Source: Sphingomonas faeni
GTDB lineage: Bacteria; Pseudomonadota; Alphaproteobacteria; Sphingomonadales; Sphingomonadaceae
Assembly (NCBI RefSeq): GCF_030817315.1
Contig: NZ_JAUSZF010000001.1
Span: 754,001 to 818,000, forward strand
DNA: 64,000 bases
Direction: 5' to 3'
The position numbers were made by a program, and so were the translations under genes. Every line of letters starts with the position of its first letter. Within the stretch, counting starts at the first letter, position 1. The notes below the pieces were generated by a model. The model ran no database searches. It was given only the letters and a program-made list of their open reading frames with translations, and was not told the origin of the DNA. Shown piece after piece: positions 53,859 to 61,575 of this stretch.

Positions 53859-54039
53859 TGGGCGGCGTGATCACCGCCGAACGGATCGCCTTGCTCATCG
53901 ACGGTGCGCCGCCATCACCGCTTCGATGAAGCCAGGCGTGACTGTCCCGACGATCGCGTTCTTGCACCGCTAAATGTGACGGAACCAATCAACCTGCGCA
54001 GAACTTTAGTCTGCCAGAACGAACGACAGGGAATCGAAT

Positions 54040-54309
54040 ATGAAGAAGGCATTCGTTATCGCAATGGCAGCTGGGCTTGCCTCGCTGTCGGCGTGCAACT
54101 CTAGCCCACGCGAGCAGACGGCCGATAACATCGAGTCCAATACCGAGGCAGTCGCAGATAACCTGGAAGACGCTGCGGACAACGTGAGCAACGACGCATC
54201 CGAGGCGAGCCTTGAAAACAAGGCGGATGCCGTCCGTGCGACCGGTCAGAACCAGGCCGAAGATATGCGGACGAACGATCCCGACACTAACCTGTCGAAC
54301 GGTATTTGA
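54040..54309 (+). CDS. Small lipoprotein with helical repeats
   Basis: 89 residues; lipoprotein signal MKKAFVIAMAAGLASLSAC (lipobox SLSAC), then an acidic, amphipathic helical stretch with Asn-rich repeats (TADNIESNTEAVADNLEDAADN...). Such small Asp/Asn-rich lipoproteins are common in sphingomonads, role unknown. It has its own terminator (54357-54386). Confidence 0.75.
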   Translation: MKKAFVIAMAAGLASLSACNSSPREQTADNIESNTEAVADNLEDAADNVSNDASEASLENKADAVRATGQNQAEDMRTNDPDTNLSNGI

Positions 54310-54356
54310 TTTCACGAGACAGAACGAGCCGCTCCCAAGCACAGCTCGAACTGGAA

Positions 54357-54386
54357 GGGCGCCTGAGGAAACTCGGGCGCCCTTTT
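54357..54386 (+). terminator. Rho-independent terminator
   Basis: Stem GGGCGCCTGAG / CTCGGGCGCCC with a GAAA loop (one G-T pair) followed by TTTT, after the lipoprotein gene. Confidence 0.85.
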
Positions 54387-54392
54387 CGTATG

Positions 54393-54668
54393 TTAGCCAA
54401 ATGCAGAGATTTCAGCGGCCGTGGGCTCTACTGCAATGGGGTATTCACCCAAGAGCATTTCACGCCGTTCTGCAGCGTTTACCGGCATGAACAGGGATTT
54501 CGGTTCGACCGAGCGGACATCGTTCTTCAGAACGCTGCCGCGAACGGCTTCTTTAGCATTGTACAAGATCTGCCCGGTTGCCTTTAGCGGCTTGAGGCCT
54601 GCTTCCTGCGTCCGCGCCGCTGCGGTGAATGCGGGACCTTGGCGAAAGAACTGCTGATACTCGGACAT
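54393..54668 (-). CDS. Tandem paralogue A (hypothetical, 91 aa)
   Basis: Starts MSEYQQFFRQGPAFTAAART. It shares a pattern with the neighbour at 54743: LKPLKATGQILY...SLFMPVNAAERREMLLGEYPIAVEPTAAE against VPLKAINSITF...SMFVPPNAAARLELLQGQYPPAEEPSTAE (rewritten in short pieces). Both read leftwards, 74 bases apart, so they arose by tandem duplication. Possibly a structural or small virion-like protein family; function unknown. Confidence 0.65.
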   Translation of the reverse strand: MSEYQQFFRQGPAFTAAARTQEAGLKPLKATGQILYNAKEAVRGSVLKNDVRSVEPKSLFMPVNAAERREMLLGEYPIAVEPTAAEISAFG

Positions 54669-54742
54669 CTAGGCTATCTCCGACACATCCGTAACGTCGA
54701 AGGCCGCCTGCGGTGGAGTGACGCCACAGACGACCAACTGGT

Positions 54743-55060
54743 TCAGGCGAACTCGGTCTGCTGTTCACGGAACAGCGAGAGTTCAGCCGTCGAAGGCTCT
54801 TCGGCAGGTGGATACTGACCCTGCAGAAGCTCCAGGCGTGCCGCCGCGTTCGGCGGGACGAACATCGATCCAGGCACTGCGGTCTTCTGGGCGCCGAATG
54901 TGATCGAATTTATCGCCTTCAGCGGAACGATGCCGGCTTCCTGAATCACGGGGTCCGGCAGCGCGCCGCTGGGCGACAGGTTGGGCTTGCCATCGGGAAG
55001 CCGCTTGCGATCGACGTCGAGGGTGTCATTTCCGGTGGGGCGTGATTTGGCGTTGGCCAT
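54743..55060 (-). CDS. Tandem paralogue B (hypothetical, 105 aa)
   Basis: Starts MANAKSRPTGNDTLDVDRK (55060) with a 30-residue polar N-terminal extension not seen in paralogue A, then the shared core GIVPLKAINSITFGA and MFVPPNAAARLELLQGQYPP. The end is EPSTAELSLFREQQ. Function unknown. It is the upstream partner of paralogue A. Confidence 0.65.
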   Translation of the reverse strand: MANAKSRPTGNDTLDVDRKRLPDGKPNLSPSGALPDPVIQEAGIVPLKAINSITFGAQKTAVPGSMFVPPNAAARLELLQGQYPPAEEPSTAELSLFREQQTEFA

Positions 55061-55200
55061 GATATGTATCTCCAAGGTTTGTACCGCATCCCGCGAATGT
55101 GCGGACCAGTGTGGAGGCACCGATCCACACGTTCGCGGGACGACTCGTAATACCTTAGGATCGCTAGATGCTGAAATTTCCGTGAGCTAGACCCAACTTC

Positions 55201-55464
55201 TCATTTTAGAAGTGCGTCAAAGTCATTGTCAATTTCAACTTTGAGTTCAGCACGTCGATCAGGCACTTGATCTTGCTGCCAACGCTTGACGTCGTTCGAC
55301 AACCAAAACCGCCTTTTATCGGTAAACTGGTAGCTGTACGACCGCGGGAACTTGCCGGTTTTCATCAACTCATACAGAGTCGTCTTGGACAGACCCGTAA
55401 CTTCCTGGACCCGTGTTAACGGCCAGAACTCGGTGTGCGCGACGGTTCCCGCTTCGACTATCAT
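55201..55464 (-). CDS. AlpA-type helix-turn-helix regulator (second copy)
   Basis: This 87-residue regulator has FWPLTRVQEVTGLSKTTLYELMKTGKFP, the AlpA/MerR-like DNA-binding motif, and a wing with RRFWLSNDVKRWQ. It differs strongly from the AlpA at 35476. Read leftwards; the start at 55464 overlaps the stop of the next upstream gene. It may control the tape-measure and paralogue genes from the nearby AT-rich region. Confidence 0.82.
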   Translation of the reverse strand: MIVEAGTVAHTEFWPLTRVQEVTGLSKTTLYELMKTGKFPRSYSYQFTDKRRFWLSNDVKRWQQDQVPDRRAELKVEIDNDFDALLK

Positions 55465-55727
55465 GCTACCACTTGAACTGACCGCTCGGCCAAGCGCTGA
55501 AAAAAACCGGCGTGGACGCCTTCCCACCTGCCGCCTTTGATCATCTCCCGGACGACTGCGCCGAGTACCGGAGTACCGTCTTCCGTATCTGACATTCTTC
55601 GGATGAGTGCGTCAGCCATTAGACGGCCCGTCGCGCAGTCGGCAGCATAGTCGCCAGTTACGGGCATCTGTGCGTAGCCGACGATTTCGTCGCGAAAAAT
55701 AGCATTGCTGGCGACTTCGTTGGTCAT
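55461..55727 (-). CDS. Hypothetical protein (88 aa)
   Basis: Starts MTNEVASNAIFRDEIVGYAQ (55727) and ends overlapping the AlpA start (ATGA), so is coupled to it. Predicted helical with MADALIRRMSDTEDGTPVLG. No family recognised. The frame further upstream is open but lacks a better start. Confidence 0.6.
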   Translation of the reverse strand: MTNEVASNAIFRDEIVGYAQMPVTGDYAADCATGRLMADALIRRMSDTEDGTPVLGAVVREMIKGGRWEGVHAGFFQRLAERSVQVVA

Positions 55728-56110
55728 GGACTTGGCTCCTGCTGAGGTTCGCCCGGGCCAAACTGCCGATTGGTGGCCGGACAACGACGGGCGGCAATAT
55801 CGTGCAGCAGACACGACGAGTCAGAGACTCCCCATCGTCGCCCGACCGTAGTGCACCGCTCAAAGCGGATACTGGAAAGGCGGTGTCTGCAGCTACGGAT
55901 TACCGTCCGTATCGACTCCGTTTTCGAGCCGACCGCAAACAATTACTCGGCTTCATTAGTGTACGTAAAGTTAAATCTTCATTACTGGCACACTTACAAC
56001 CAGTAAAGTTGAAACTCAACTGTAAGTTGAAAGTGCAACGGCCCTCCGAAATTCTTCAACTCGGCAGAATCATGTTAATTTGTAGACTCCTTTCGGAGTG
56101 AACCAGCAAC
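55728..56110. promoter_or_regulatory. AT-rich divergent regulatory region
   Basis: About 380 bases between leftward regulator genes and the rightward 56111 operon. It contains ACTGG...CCAGT (about 55984-56004) and AGTTGAAACTCAACT (about 56006-56020), plus a second GTTGAA copy. The paired palindromes look like operators for a repressor such as the adjacent AlpA protein. The sequence is much more AT-rich than the flanks (55940-56100). Confidence 0.55.
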
Positions 56111-56443
56111 ATGGATACCGCCTTATCTCTCAAACAGCTTTCCGAAGTCATCAATCGCAATCCAACAGCACTAGCAGTTGTGGCGAACATGCCGCGCATT
56201 ACGATCGACGATGTGGCGTATGCGATCTCGCTGATGGCAATCGATATGGCTGTCGCGCGCGACCTCGTTGCAACCAGTAGCGGCCGCCCAATAGCCGGTG
56301 TTCAGGGTGGTTGGTTGACGTCTGTGCAGGCCGCGATAATCGCTGCGCGGGCCATCGAAGCGCATGGCCCACAGAGTATCGCGGGTGTCTTAATCGCCGC
56401 GGTCGCCCCAGGCTTCGGTAACGAAGTGGGCAGCATCCAGTGA
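56111..56443 (+). CDS. Hypothetical protein (110 aa)
   Basis: Starts MDTALSLKQLSEVINRNPTA; helical with a weakly hydrophobic middle (DDVAYAISLMAIDMAVARDL). Its last codons overlap the GTG of the tape-measure gene (GTGA at 56440), so it is translated with it. In phages the genes before the tape measure encode tail assembly chaperones; this protein could be one, but the match is not visible in sequence. Confidence 0.55.
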   Translation: MDTALSLKQLSEVINRNPTALAVVANMPRITIDDVAYAISLMAIDMAVARDLVATSSGRPIAGVQGGWLTSVQAAIIAARAIEAHGPQSIAGVLIAAVAPGFGNEVGSIQ

Positions 56444-59400
56444 GCGCCCGCCCCAAAGTCGACACGGTCCTCGTAATCCGAGCTCGCGACGAAGCGACGA
56501 AGGCTGTCACCGCGATCGGCAGCGCGCTCGAGCAGTTGATCGGCACCCAGAAGCGTGTCGCATCCGGCAGCGAGACCGCCGCGACCGGGATGCAGCAGAT
56601 CCTCGGCGTGCTGGCGTCGCTGGACAAGGCCTATTCGAAGACCGCGCAGGCAGGCGACGCGGGTGCGGAAGCCCTCGAACGGCAGAACCGTGCCATCGCT
56701 GCCAGCAAGCAGCAGTACGCATCACTGGAAGCCCAGCAGCGCGGCGCCGCGCGTGCGGCCGACCAGTTGCGTGTGGCACTGGTCGATGCGCTGCTGACGA
56801 ACGGTAACGCCGACGTCCTCCGCGTGCAGATCGCCGAAGTCACCGGCGAAATGAAGCGGCTGGAGTCGGAAGCCGGTAAGCTGCAGCGGACCATCGCGCA
56901 GCAGGAAGTCGGCTACACCCGCGCTGCGTCTGGCATGGCCGAACTGGAACGGCAGACCCGCCTGGCCGGTGCTGTCAGCACGTTCGCAAGCGGCGAGGCC
57001 AACGATTACGCGCGGTCGCTCGACAACCAGACTGCAGCCGCGCTGCGTAATGCCAGCGTCCTGAAGTCGATCAGCCGTGTCACCGGCACCGACCGCGGCC
57101 CGGCAACCGACAACGGTGCCACGTTCGCCGCGCTGGAGAAGCAGGCAGCGGCAACCGAAGCAGCGGCGAACGCAGAACGCGACCGCGCGCAGGCGGCCGA
57201 ACTGACGAACAATGCCCTGCGTGCCCGTGGCCGGATTGAAGGCAATGGTGGCAGCGCGCCGAAGGCTGCCGACACCGCGTTCGCCCAGCAGTTGCGCGAC
57301 GAGGAAACCGCCGCGACGGAAGCCGCACGCGCGGAGAAGGAACTGACGGCAGCGACCGCCCGGTTGCGCGCCGAACTAAATCCCATGGGCGCGATTCAGG
57401 AGAAGCTGAACACCGAACTGGCCGAAGCGAACCGGCTGTACGCTGCTGGGAAGATCAGCGCGACGGAGCTCGCCGGCGCAACCGCGCTGCTGAAGGGCAA
57501 TGCCGCCAACGCAGCGGCAGCGCTGAACGGGCGGAACGGCATCGGCGCGGGTGGCAAGCCGTCGCTGTTCGGCCTGAAGCCGTACGAACTACAGAACCTC
57601 GGCTACCAGGTGAATGACGTCGTCACGCAGCTGGCGTCCGGCACCTCGCTGACGCAGACGCTGGCGCAGCAGGGCGGCCAGATCCTGCAGTTGTTCCCGC
57701 GCGTCGGGTCGTCGATCGTCGCGGCGTTCACAAATCCGGCGCTGATCGGATTCGTGGCGACACTGGGCGTTGTCGTTCTCGCCCTGAAGAACGCCGGCGA
57801 CGAAGCCGAGCGCACGCGGAAATTCATGGGGCTGCTGGCTGCATCGGCTGACGGCGGCACGTACGGCGCTGCCCAGTTGAGCAAGGCATCCGAAGCACTC
57901 GACCACTACGGCCTGTCGGCTGCCGACGCCGTTACCGTGGTGCGCGGATTCGTGAAGGACGGCGTCGATCCGACCCGCATCGTGGAGTTCGGCAAGGCCG
58001 CGCAGGATCTCGCCGACGTGCTCGGCATCAAGGTGGTCGACGCCTCGCAGCAGGTCGGCGAGGCGTTCACCGGCGGGTATGACAGCGTCAAGAAGCTGGA
58101 TGACGCGACGAACTTCCTCACGTCCGCCCAGCGTGACAACATCAAATCCTTGTTCGACCAGGGCAAGGCTGCCGACGCGCGGAATGAGGCCCTGCGTATC
58201 TTCAGCGAGCAGCAAGAAGACGCTGCCAACAAGATGCGCGGCAGCTGGTCGGAGGCCGCACGGTCGCTGGGCGGCGCGTGGCAGGACTTCCTCAACGTGC
58301 TGTCGGACACCGCGCCGATCAAGGAAATCGCGAAGGAACTGGAAGGTCTCGGTCGCATCGCGTCGCAGGCCATCCGTGCGATCGCCGGTGCGAAGTCCGC
58401 GGGCGACATCAGCGCGCAGATCGCACGCGCGAACACGGTCATCGGCAACCTGGAAGGCGCGAAGGCGGCCCAGCCGAACCTGGCGGCTGCGTATGAAGCG
58501 GATATCGTCAAGATCCGGAAGCAGGTCGCCGGGTGGCAGGCTGAACTCGACAAGCTGAACGGCACCCAGAAGCAGGTCAACGACACGGTCGCCGTGCGCA
58601 GCGAACTGCAGAAGAAACAGACGGTCGACCTCGTTACGGCGACCGATGCCGCCAAGTCCGAGAAGACCGTGCTCGAGGCGACGAACGAAGCCCGACGTTC
58701 GGCAACCGAGTATGTCGAGAAGAACTTCAAGTTCGCCAGCGAGGCCGCGAAACAGGCGTATATCGGCCAGAAGGCGGAAGAGGCGCGAACGGCTGCGCTG
58801 AAGAAGGCTGCCGACGAACGGAAGCGGGAGGCCGACCAGGCGAAACGCGTGGCTGATGAGGCCAAGCGTGAGCGTGAACGGCTCGCCAAGCAGACGGTGT
58901 TCCAGGCGCCGGTGGACGGTCGCATTTCGTCCGGCTTCGGTGCGCGTGCAGCGCCCAAAGCAGGTGCATCGACGTTTCACAAGGGCGTCGATTACGCCGT
59001 GCCCACCGGCACCACAGTGCGGGCGCCCGCGAATGGCGTTGTCATCGAAACCGGCACCGACGCGAAGCTGGGCAAGTTCGTCTACATCGACCACGGCAAG
59101 GGGACGATTTCGAAGTTCGGCCACCTGTCGGACAACAGCGTGGTCGAGAAGGGGCAGGTCGTCACGGCCGGTCAGGCGATCGCGAAGTCGGGCAATACCG
59201 GCAACAGCACCGGCGCGCATCTGCACTACACGGTGACGGTCAACGGCAAGCCTGTTGATCCGACCAAGGGGCTGTTCCCCGCCGACGGCAAGTCGCGGTT
59301 CCAGGTCGACCAGGCTGACGCGATAGGTAACTACGACGACGCGCAGGAGAAACTGGCCGACAAGCGCGACGCGTATCTGGCGAAGCTGGACCAGTCGAAT

Positions 59401-60522
59401 GCCGCGACCACGGAAGATACCGAGCAGCTTCGGGAGCAGGTGAACCTGTCGGGCCAACTGCTGTTGGCGGCGCAGCGCGAGGCAGCGATTGAGGACGCCG
59501 TTCGGAAGGCGAAGACTGACGCCACCCAAGCCGGTGTAGATCCTGCTGACGCCGGACTCGCGCTGCGGATCGAGGCGCTGAAGGGTGTCACCGGTGCATA
59601 TTTTGACGCGGCGCATGCGAAGGACAGCTTCGACGCCCAGCGGAATGACGTCGACAAGCCGGTAGCCGACCTGACGGCGCAGCGTGATGCCATGCGTGAC
59701 CAGATCACGTTCCTGCGCGACAACGGACTGGACGCGGAAGCCAACCAGTTGCTGCCGCTGCTGGGGCAGGTCAATGGCCAGTTGCAGGGTGCGGTCGATA
59801 AGGCGGTCGCGTTCTACAAGGCGCTGTCGCCGGATGCGAACCCGCTGGGGCTCACGGCCGCACAGTTGGATGCGATCGTGCTGAAGCTCGACATGGCGAA
59901 ACAGACTGCTCAGGAATGGGGGAACGTCCTAAACATATCGGCGGAGCAGATCGCCAACGCGTTTGCGAACGCCCTCACATCTTCCATCGACGGGTTCGTG
60001 CAAGCGCTGGTCGACGGGGAGAATGCATTCGGGGCGCTGAAGGATGCGTTCCTGGACTTCGCGGCGAACTTCCTCCGTTTAATTTACCAGATGATCCTAC
60101 AGCAGATCGCCCTGAATATTGCTAAGGGCATCCTGAGTGCGGTGGGCGTCGCTGTTCCTACGCCTGTCCCCGCAAATCACACCGGTGGCATCGCAGGGCA
60201 GAACACCTCGGGAACCCGTCTGATGAGCCCGGACGTATTCGCGGCGGCTGCTCGGTTCCACACCGGCGGCATTGCGGGACTGCGCCCGGACGAGGTGCCC
60301 ATCATTGCGCAGAAGGGTGAGGAGATCTTGACCCGCGGTGATCCGCGTCACCGTGCGAATGGTGGGCTGGGCGACGGCGGTGTCCCGGTAAACCTGAAGG
60401 TCGTCAACGCGATTGACGCAGGCGATTTCGTGTCGAAGGGTCTCGATACCGGCGTGGGCGGCAAGGCCCTGCTGAACTACATCCGCGCGAACTCGGGCGC
60501 CGTGAAGCAGGCGATCGGCTGA
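56440..60522 (+). CDS. Tail tape-measure protein with M23 peptidase domain
   Basis: 1360 residues. N-terminal helical part is tape-measure-like (RARDEATKAVTAIGSALEQL). Hydrophobic segments follow at 430-455 (FTNPALIGFVATLGVVVLAL). A lysostaphin-type M23 domain lies at about 820-950 with STFHKGVDYAVPTGT (His near 847) and AHLHYTV (near 927), as in tape measures that cut peptidoglycan during DNA entry. The C-terminal coiled-coil region has repeated GGIAGQ/TGGIAG motifs. GTG start. Length implies a tail of roughly 200 nm by the usual 0.15 nm per residue. No other tail gene is near, which is odd. It is the last gene before the right end. Confidence 0.87.
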   Translation: MSARPKVDTVLVIRARDEATKAVTAIGSALEQLIGTQKRVASGSETAATGMQQILGVLASLDKAYSKTAQAGDAGAEALERQNRAIAASKQQYASLEAQQRGAARAADQLRVALVDALLTNGNADVLRVQIAEVTGEMKRLESEAGKLQRTIAQQEVGYTRAASGMAELERQTRLAGAVSTFASGEANDYARSLDNQTAAALRNASVLKSISRVTGTDRGPATDNGATFAALEKQAAATEAAANAERDRAQAAELTNNALRARGRIEGNGGSAPKAADTAFAQQLRDEETAATEAARAEKELTAATARLRAELNPMGAIQEKLNTELAEANRLYAAGKISATELAGATALLKGNAANAAAALNGRNGIGAGGKPSLFGLKPYELQNLGYQVNDVVTQLASGTSLTQTLAQQGGQILQLFPRVGSSIVAAFTNPALIGFVATLGVVVLALKNAGDEAERTRKFMGLLAASADGGTYGAAQLSKASEALDHYGLSAADAVTVVRGFVKDGVDPTRIVEFGKAAQDLADVLGIKVVDASQQVGEAFTGGYDSVKKLDDATNFLTSAQRDNIKSLFDQGKAADARNEALRIFSEQQEDAANKMRGSWSEAARSLGGAWQDFLNVLSDTAPIKEIAKELEGLGRIASQAIRAIAGAKSAGDISAQIARANTVIGNLEGAKAAQPNLAAAYEADIVKIRKQVAGWQAELDKLNGTQKQVNDTVAVRSELQKKQTVDLVTATDAAKSEKTVLEATNEARRSATEYVEKNFKFASEAAKQAYIGQKAEEARTAALKKAADERKREADQAKRVADEAKRERERLAKQTVFQAPVDGRISSGFGARAAPKAGASTFHKGVDYAVPTGTTVRAPANGVVIETGTDAKLGKFVYIDHGKGTISKFGHLSDNSVVEKGQVVTAGQAIAKSGNTGNSTGAHLHYTVTVNGKPVDPTKGLFPADGKSRFQVDQADAIGNYDDAQEKLADKRDAYLAKLDQSNAATTEDTEQLREQVNLSGQLLLAAQREAAIEDAVRKAKTDATQAGVDPADAGLALRIEALKGVTGAYFDAAHAKDSFDAQRNDVDKPVADLTAQRDAMRDQITFLRDNGLDAEANQLLPLLGQVNGQLQGAVDKAVAFYKALSPDANPLGLTAAQLDAIVLKLDMAKQTAQEWGNVLNISAEQIANAFANALTSSIDGFVQALVDGENAFGALKDAFLDFAANFLRLIYQMILQQIALNIAKGILSAVGVAVPTPVPANHTGGIAGQNTSGTRLMSPDVFAAAARFHTGGIAGLRPDEVPIIAQKGEEILTRGDPRHRANGGLGDGGVPVNLKVVNAIDAGDFVSKGLDTGVGGKALLNYIRANSGAVKQAIG

Positions 60523-60692
60523 TTCGCATGTCCGCTGTCGTGCGAGAATGTCTAGAAGCACCTTAGAAAACGGATGCAGCACCTATAGTCTCGCTGTTGC
60601 CGTATCCTGGCCCTAGCTACTTGCGCATGGCAGGGCAGAAAGTAGGGCAGAACTCGAAAATCATCTAAATATTGTGATATTTCAATAAGTTC
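60523..60692. other. Right-end spacer of the element
   Basis: 170 bases between the tape-measure gene and attR. It contains two copies of AGGGCAGAA (GCAGGGCAGAAAGTAGGGCAGAACT, about 60630-60656) and an AT-rich palindromic end. A similar AGGGCAGA occurs near the left end (34141-34149), so these could be integrase arm sites. Confidence 0.5.
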
Positions 60693-60706
60693 TGGCGGAA
60701 GAGGTG
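60693..60706. other. attR: right attachment site (3' end of tRNA-Ser)
   Basis: TGGCGGAAGAGGTG, identical to attL at 33993-34006; read on the minus strand it is the acceptor-stem 3' side and CCA of the tRNA. Confidence 0.9.
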
Positions 60707-60782
60707 GGATTCGAACCCACGGATGAGTTACCCCATCGCTGGTTTTCAAGACCAGTTCCTTAAACCACTCGGACACTCTTCC
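60693..60782 (-). tRNA. tRNA-Ser (anticodon UGA)
   Basis: 90-base type II tRNA with long variable arm. Acceptor stem GGAAGAG pairs with CTCTTCC, discriminator G, encoded CCA. The anticodon loop is CTTGAAA within a CTGGT/ACCAG stem, giving UGA. T-arm GTGGGTTCGAATCCCAC. It is the integration target of the element. Confidence 0.95.
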
Positions 60783-60912
60783 GCATCGCCGCGCTCTCGC
60801 GCCGGACGGCCGCCTCTAAGCGGAGAGCGTCGCGATCGCAACCGTTGCGATACGCGTGCGGCATGGGCGCAACCGATTGCGCCGATGGTCGGCCATCGGC
60901 TAGGTCGCGGGC

Positions 60913-61179
60913 ATGGACCTCGACGCGATCTCGCAGCATTTCTTCGGCACGACCGACATCGACACGCTCGATCCTGATGCGCTGGAGGCGGGACGCGAGC
61001 GGGTGTCGATCGCGTTTGGGACTGAGCGGGAGCCGGGACGGAGGTTCGCGTTATGGGCCGTTCTTCGTGCGACCGGGCATGCGCCTGCGCCGCACGTGGC
61101 GTTCAAGGACTCGCGTGAGATCCGCGCCGCCGAAGCCTATGCTGCTGCGATTGGATATGCCGAACGAGCTGACGATTAG
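60913..61179 (+). CDS. Conserved hypothetical protein (88 aa)
   Basis: Starts MDLDAISQHFFGTTDIDTLD, with a middle RFALWAVLRATGHAPAPHVAFKD and an end EAYAAAIGYAE. Soluble, acidic. I do not recall a family name, but the codon use and clean frame suggest a real gene. It is the first chromosomal gene after the tRNA. Confidence 0.6.
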   Translation: MDLDAISQHFFGTTDIDTLDPDALEAGRERVSIAFGTEREPGRRFALWAVLRATGHAPAPHVAFKDSREIRAAEAYAAAIGYAERADD

Positions 61180-61189
61180 GGGGGGGCGA

Positions 61190-61342
61190 TTAGGCTGCGC
61201 GACGTTCCAGCAGCGCGTGGTCGATCCGGCGGATCAGGTCTGCGATCTGCGGTCGGTCATAGTCTGGCGTCAGATTGCCGTGCCGCGGCGAGGCGCACAT
61301 CCGCTTGCCGATCAGTGCGAAGATATCCTGCTTATGCGCCAA
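61190..61342 (-). CDS. Hypothetical protein (50 aa), TTG start
   Basis: Leftward frame reads MAHKQDIFALIGKRM, then CASPRHGNLTPDYDRP and ends IDHALLERRAA. The TTG start is supported by GGGAGG seven bases upstream. The sequence is short but compact and helical, with one Cys. No family recognised. Confidence 0.5.
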   Translation of the reverse strand: MAHKQDIFALIGKRMCASPRHGNLTPDYDRPQIADLIRRIDHALLERRAA

Positions 61343-61575
61343 CGATCCGCCTCCCTTCCGATCACGCAACTATGCCAGCCAAGCGTTAACCAAAGGTTCG
61401 GGACGGATTCGGATACGGTTGACCGTTCGCACCGGTAAAACACGCAACGCACGAGGCGGTCCGGCGTTCTAGTCGCAGAGCGGCCGTAGCGCACGGTTCG
61501 CCGCGAGCGGGGATTGATCCACTGACCAGACTATCGCCGGTACAATCGCTCGTTCCTCCAAAAGGCTGGACGACC

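Larger units (their letters stand above)
33993..60706. mobile_element. 26.7-kb tRNA-Ser-integrated element (satellite-like or eroded prophage) carrying Thoeris
   Basis: The boundaries are exact copies of TGGCGGAAGAGGTG at 33993-34006 and 60693-60706; the right copy is the 3' end of the tRNA-Ser gene including CCA. A P4-type integrase lies at the left end. Inside are a primase-polymerase/VapE replication gene, an iteron origin candidate, two AlpA-type regulators, a Rha/KilA-C protein, Thoeris defence genes, many small unknown genes and a tape-measure gene at the right end. No terminase, portal, capsid or other tail gene was recognised. Several stretches are AT-richer than the flanking chromosome. 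The direct repeat and integrase place the ends with good confidence; the class (satellite, ICE-like island or decayed prophage) is inference. Confidence 0.9.

Noticed and set aside
57589..59616. 675-codon leftward frame opposite the tape-measure gene
   Set aside because: Antisense shadow of a recognised gene; sequence is low complexity in Arg/Leu/Val with no motif.
33993..60706. Complete prophage
   Set aside because: No terminase, portal, capsid, head-tail or other tail genes were recognised; a tape measure alone does not make a phage.
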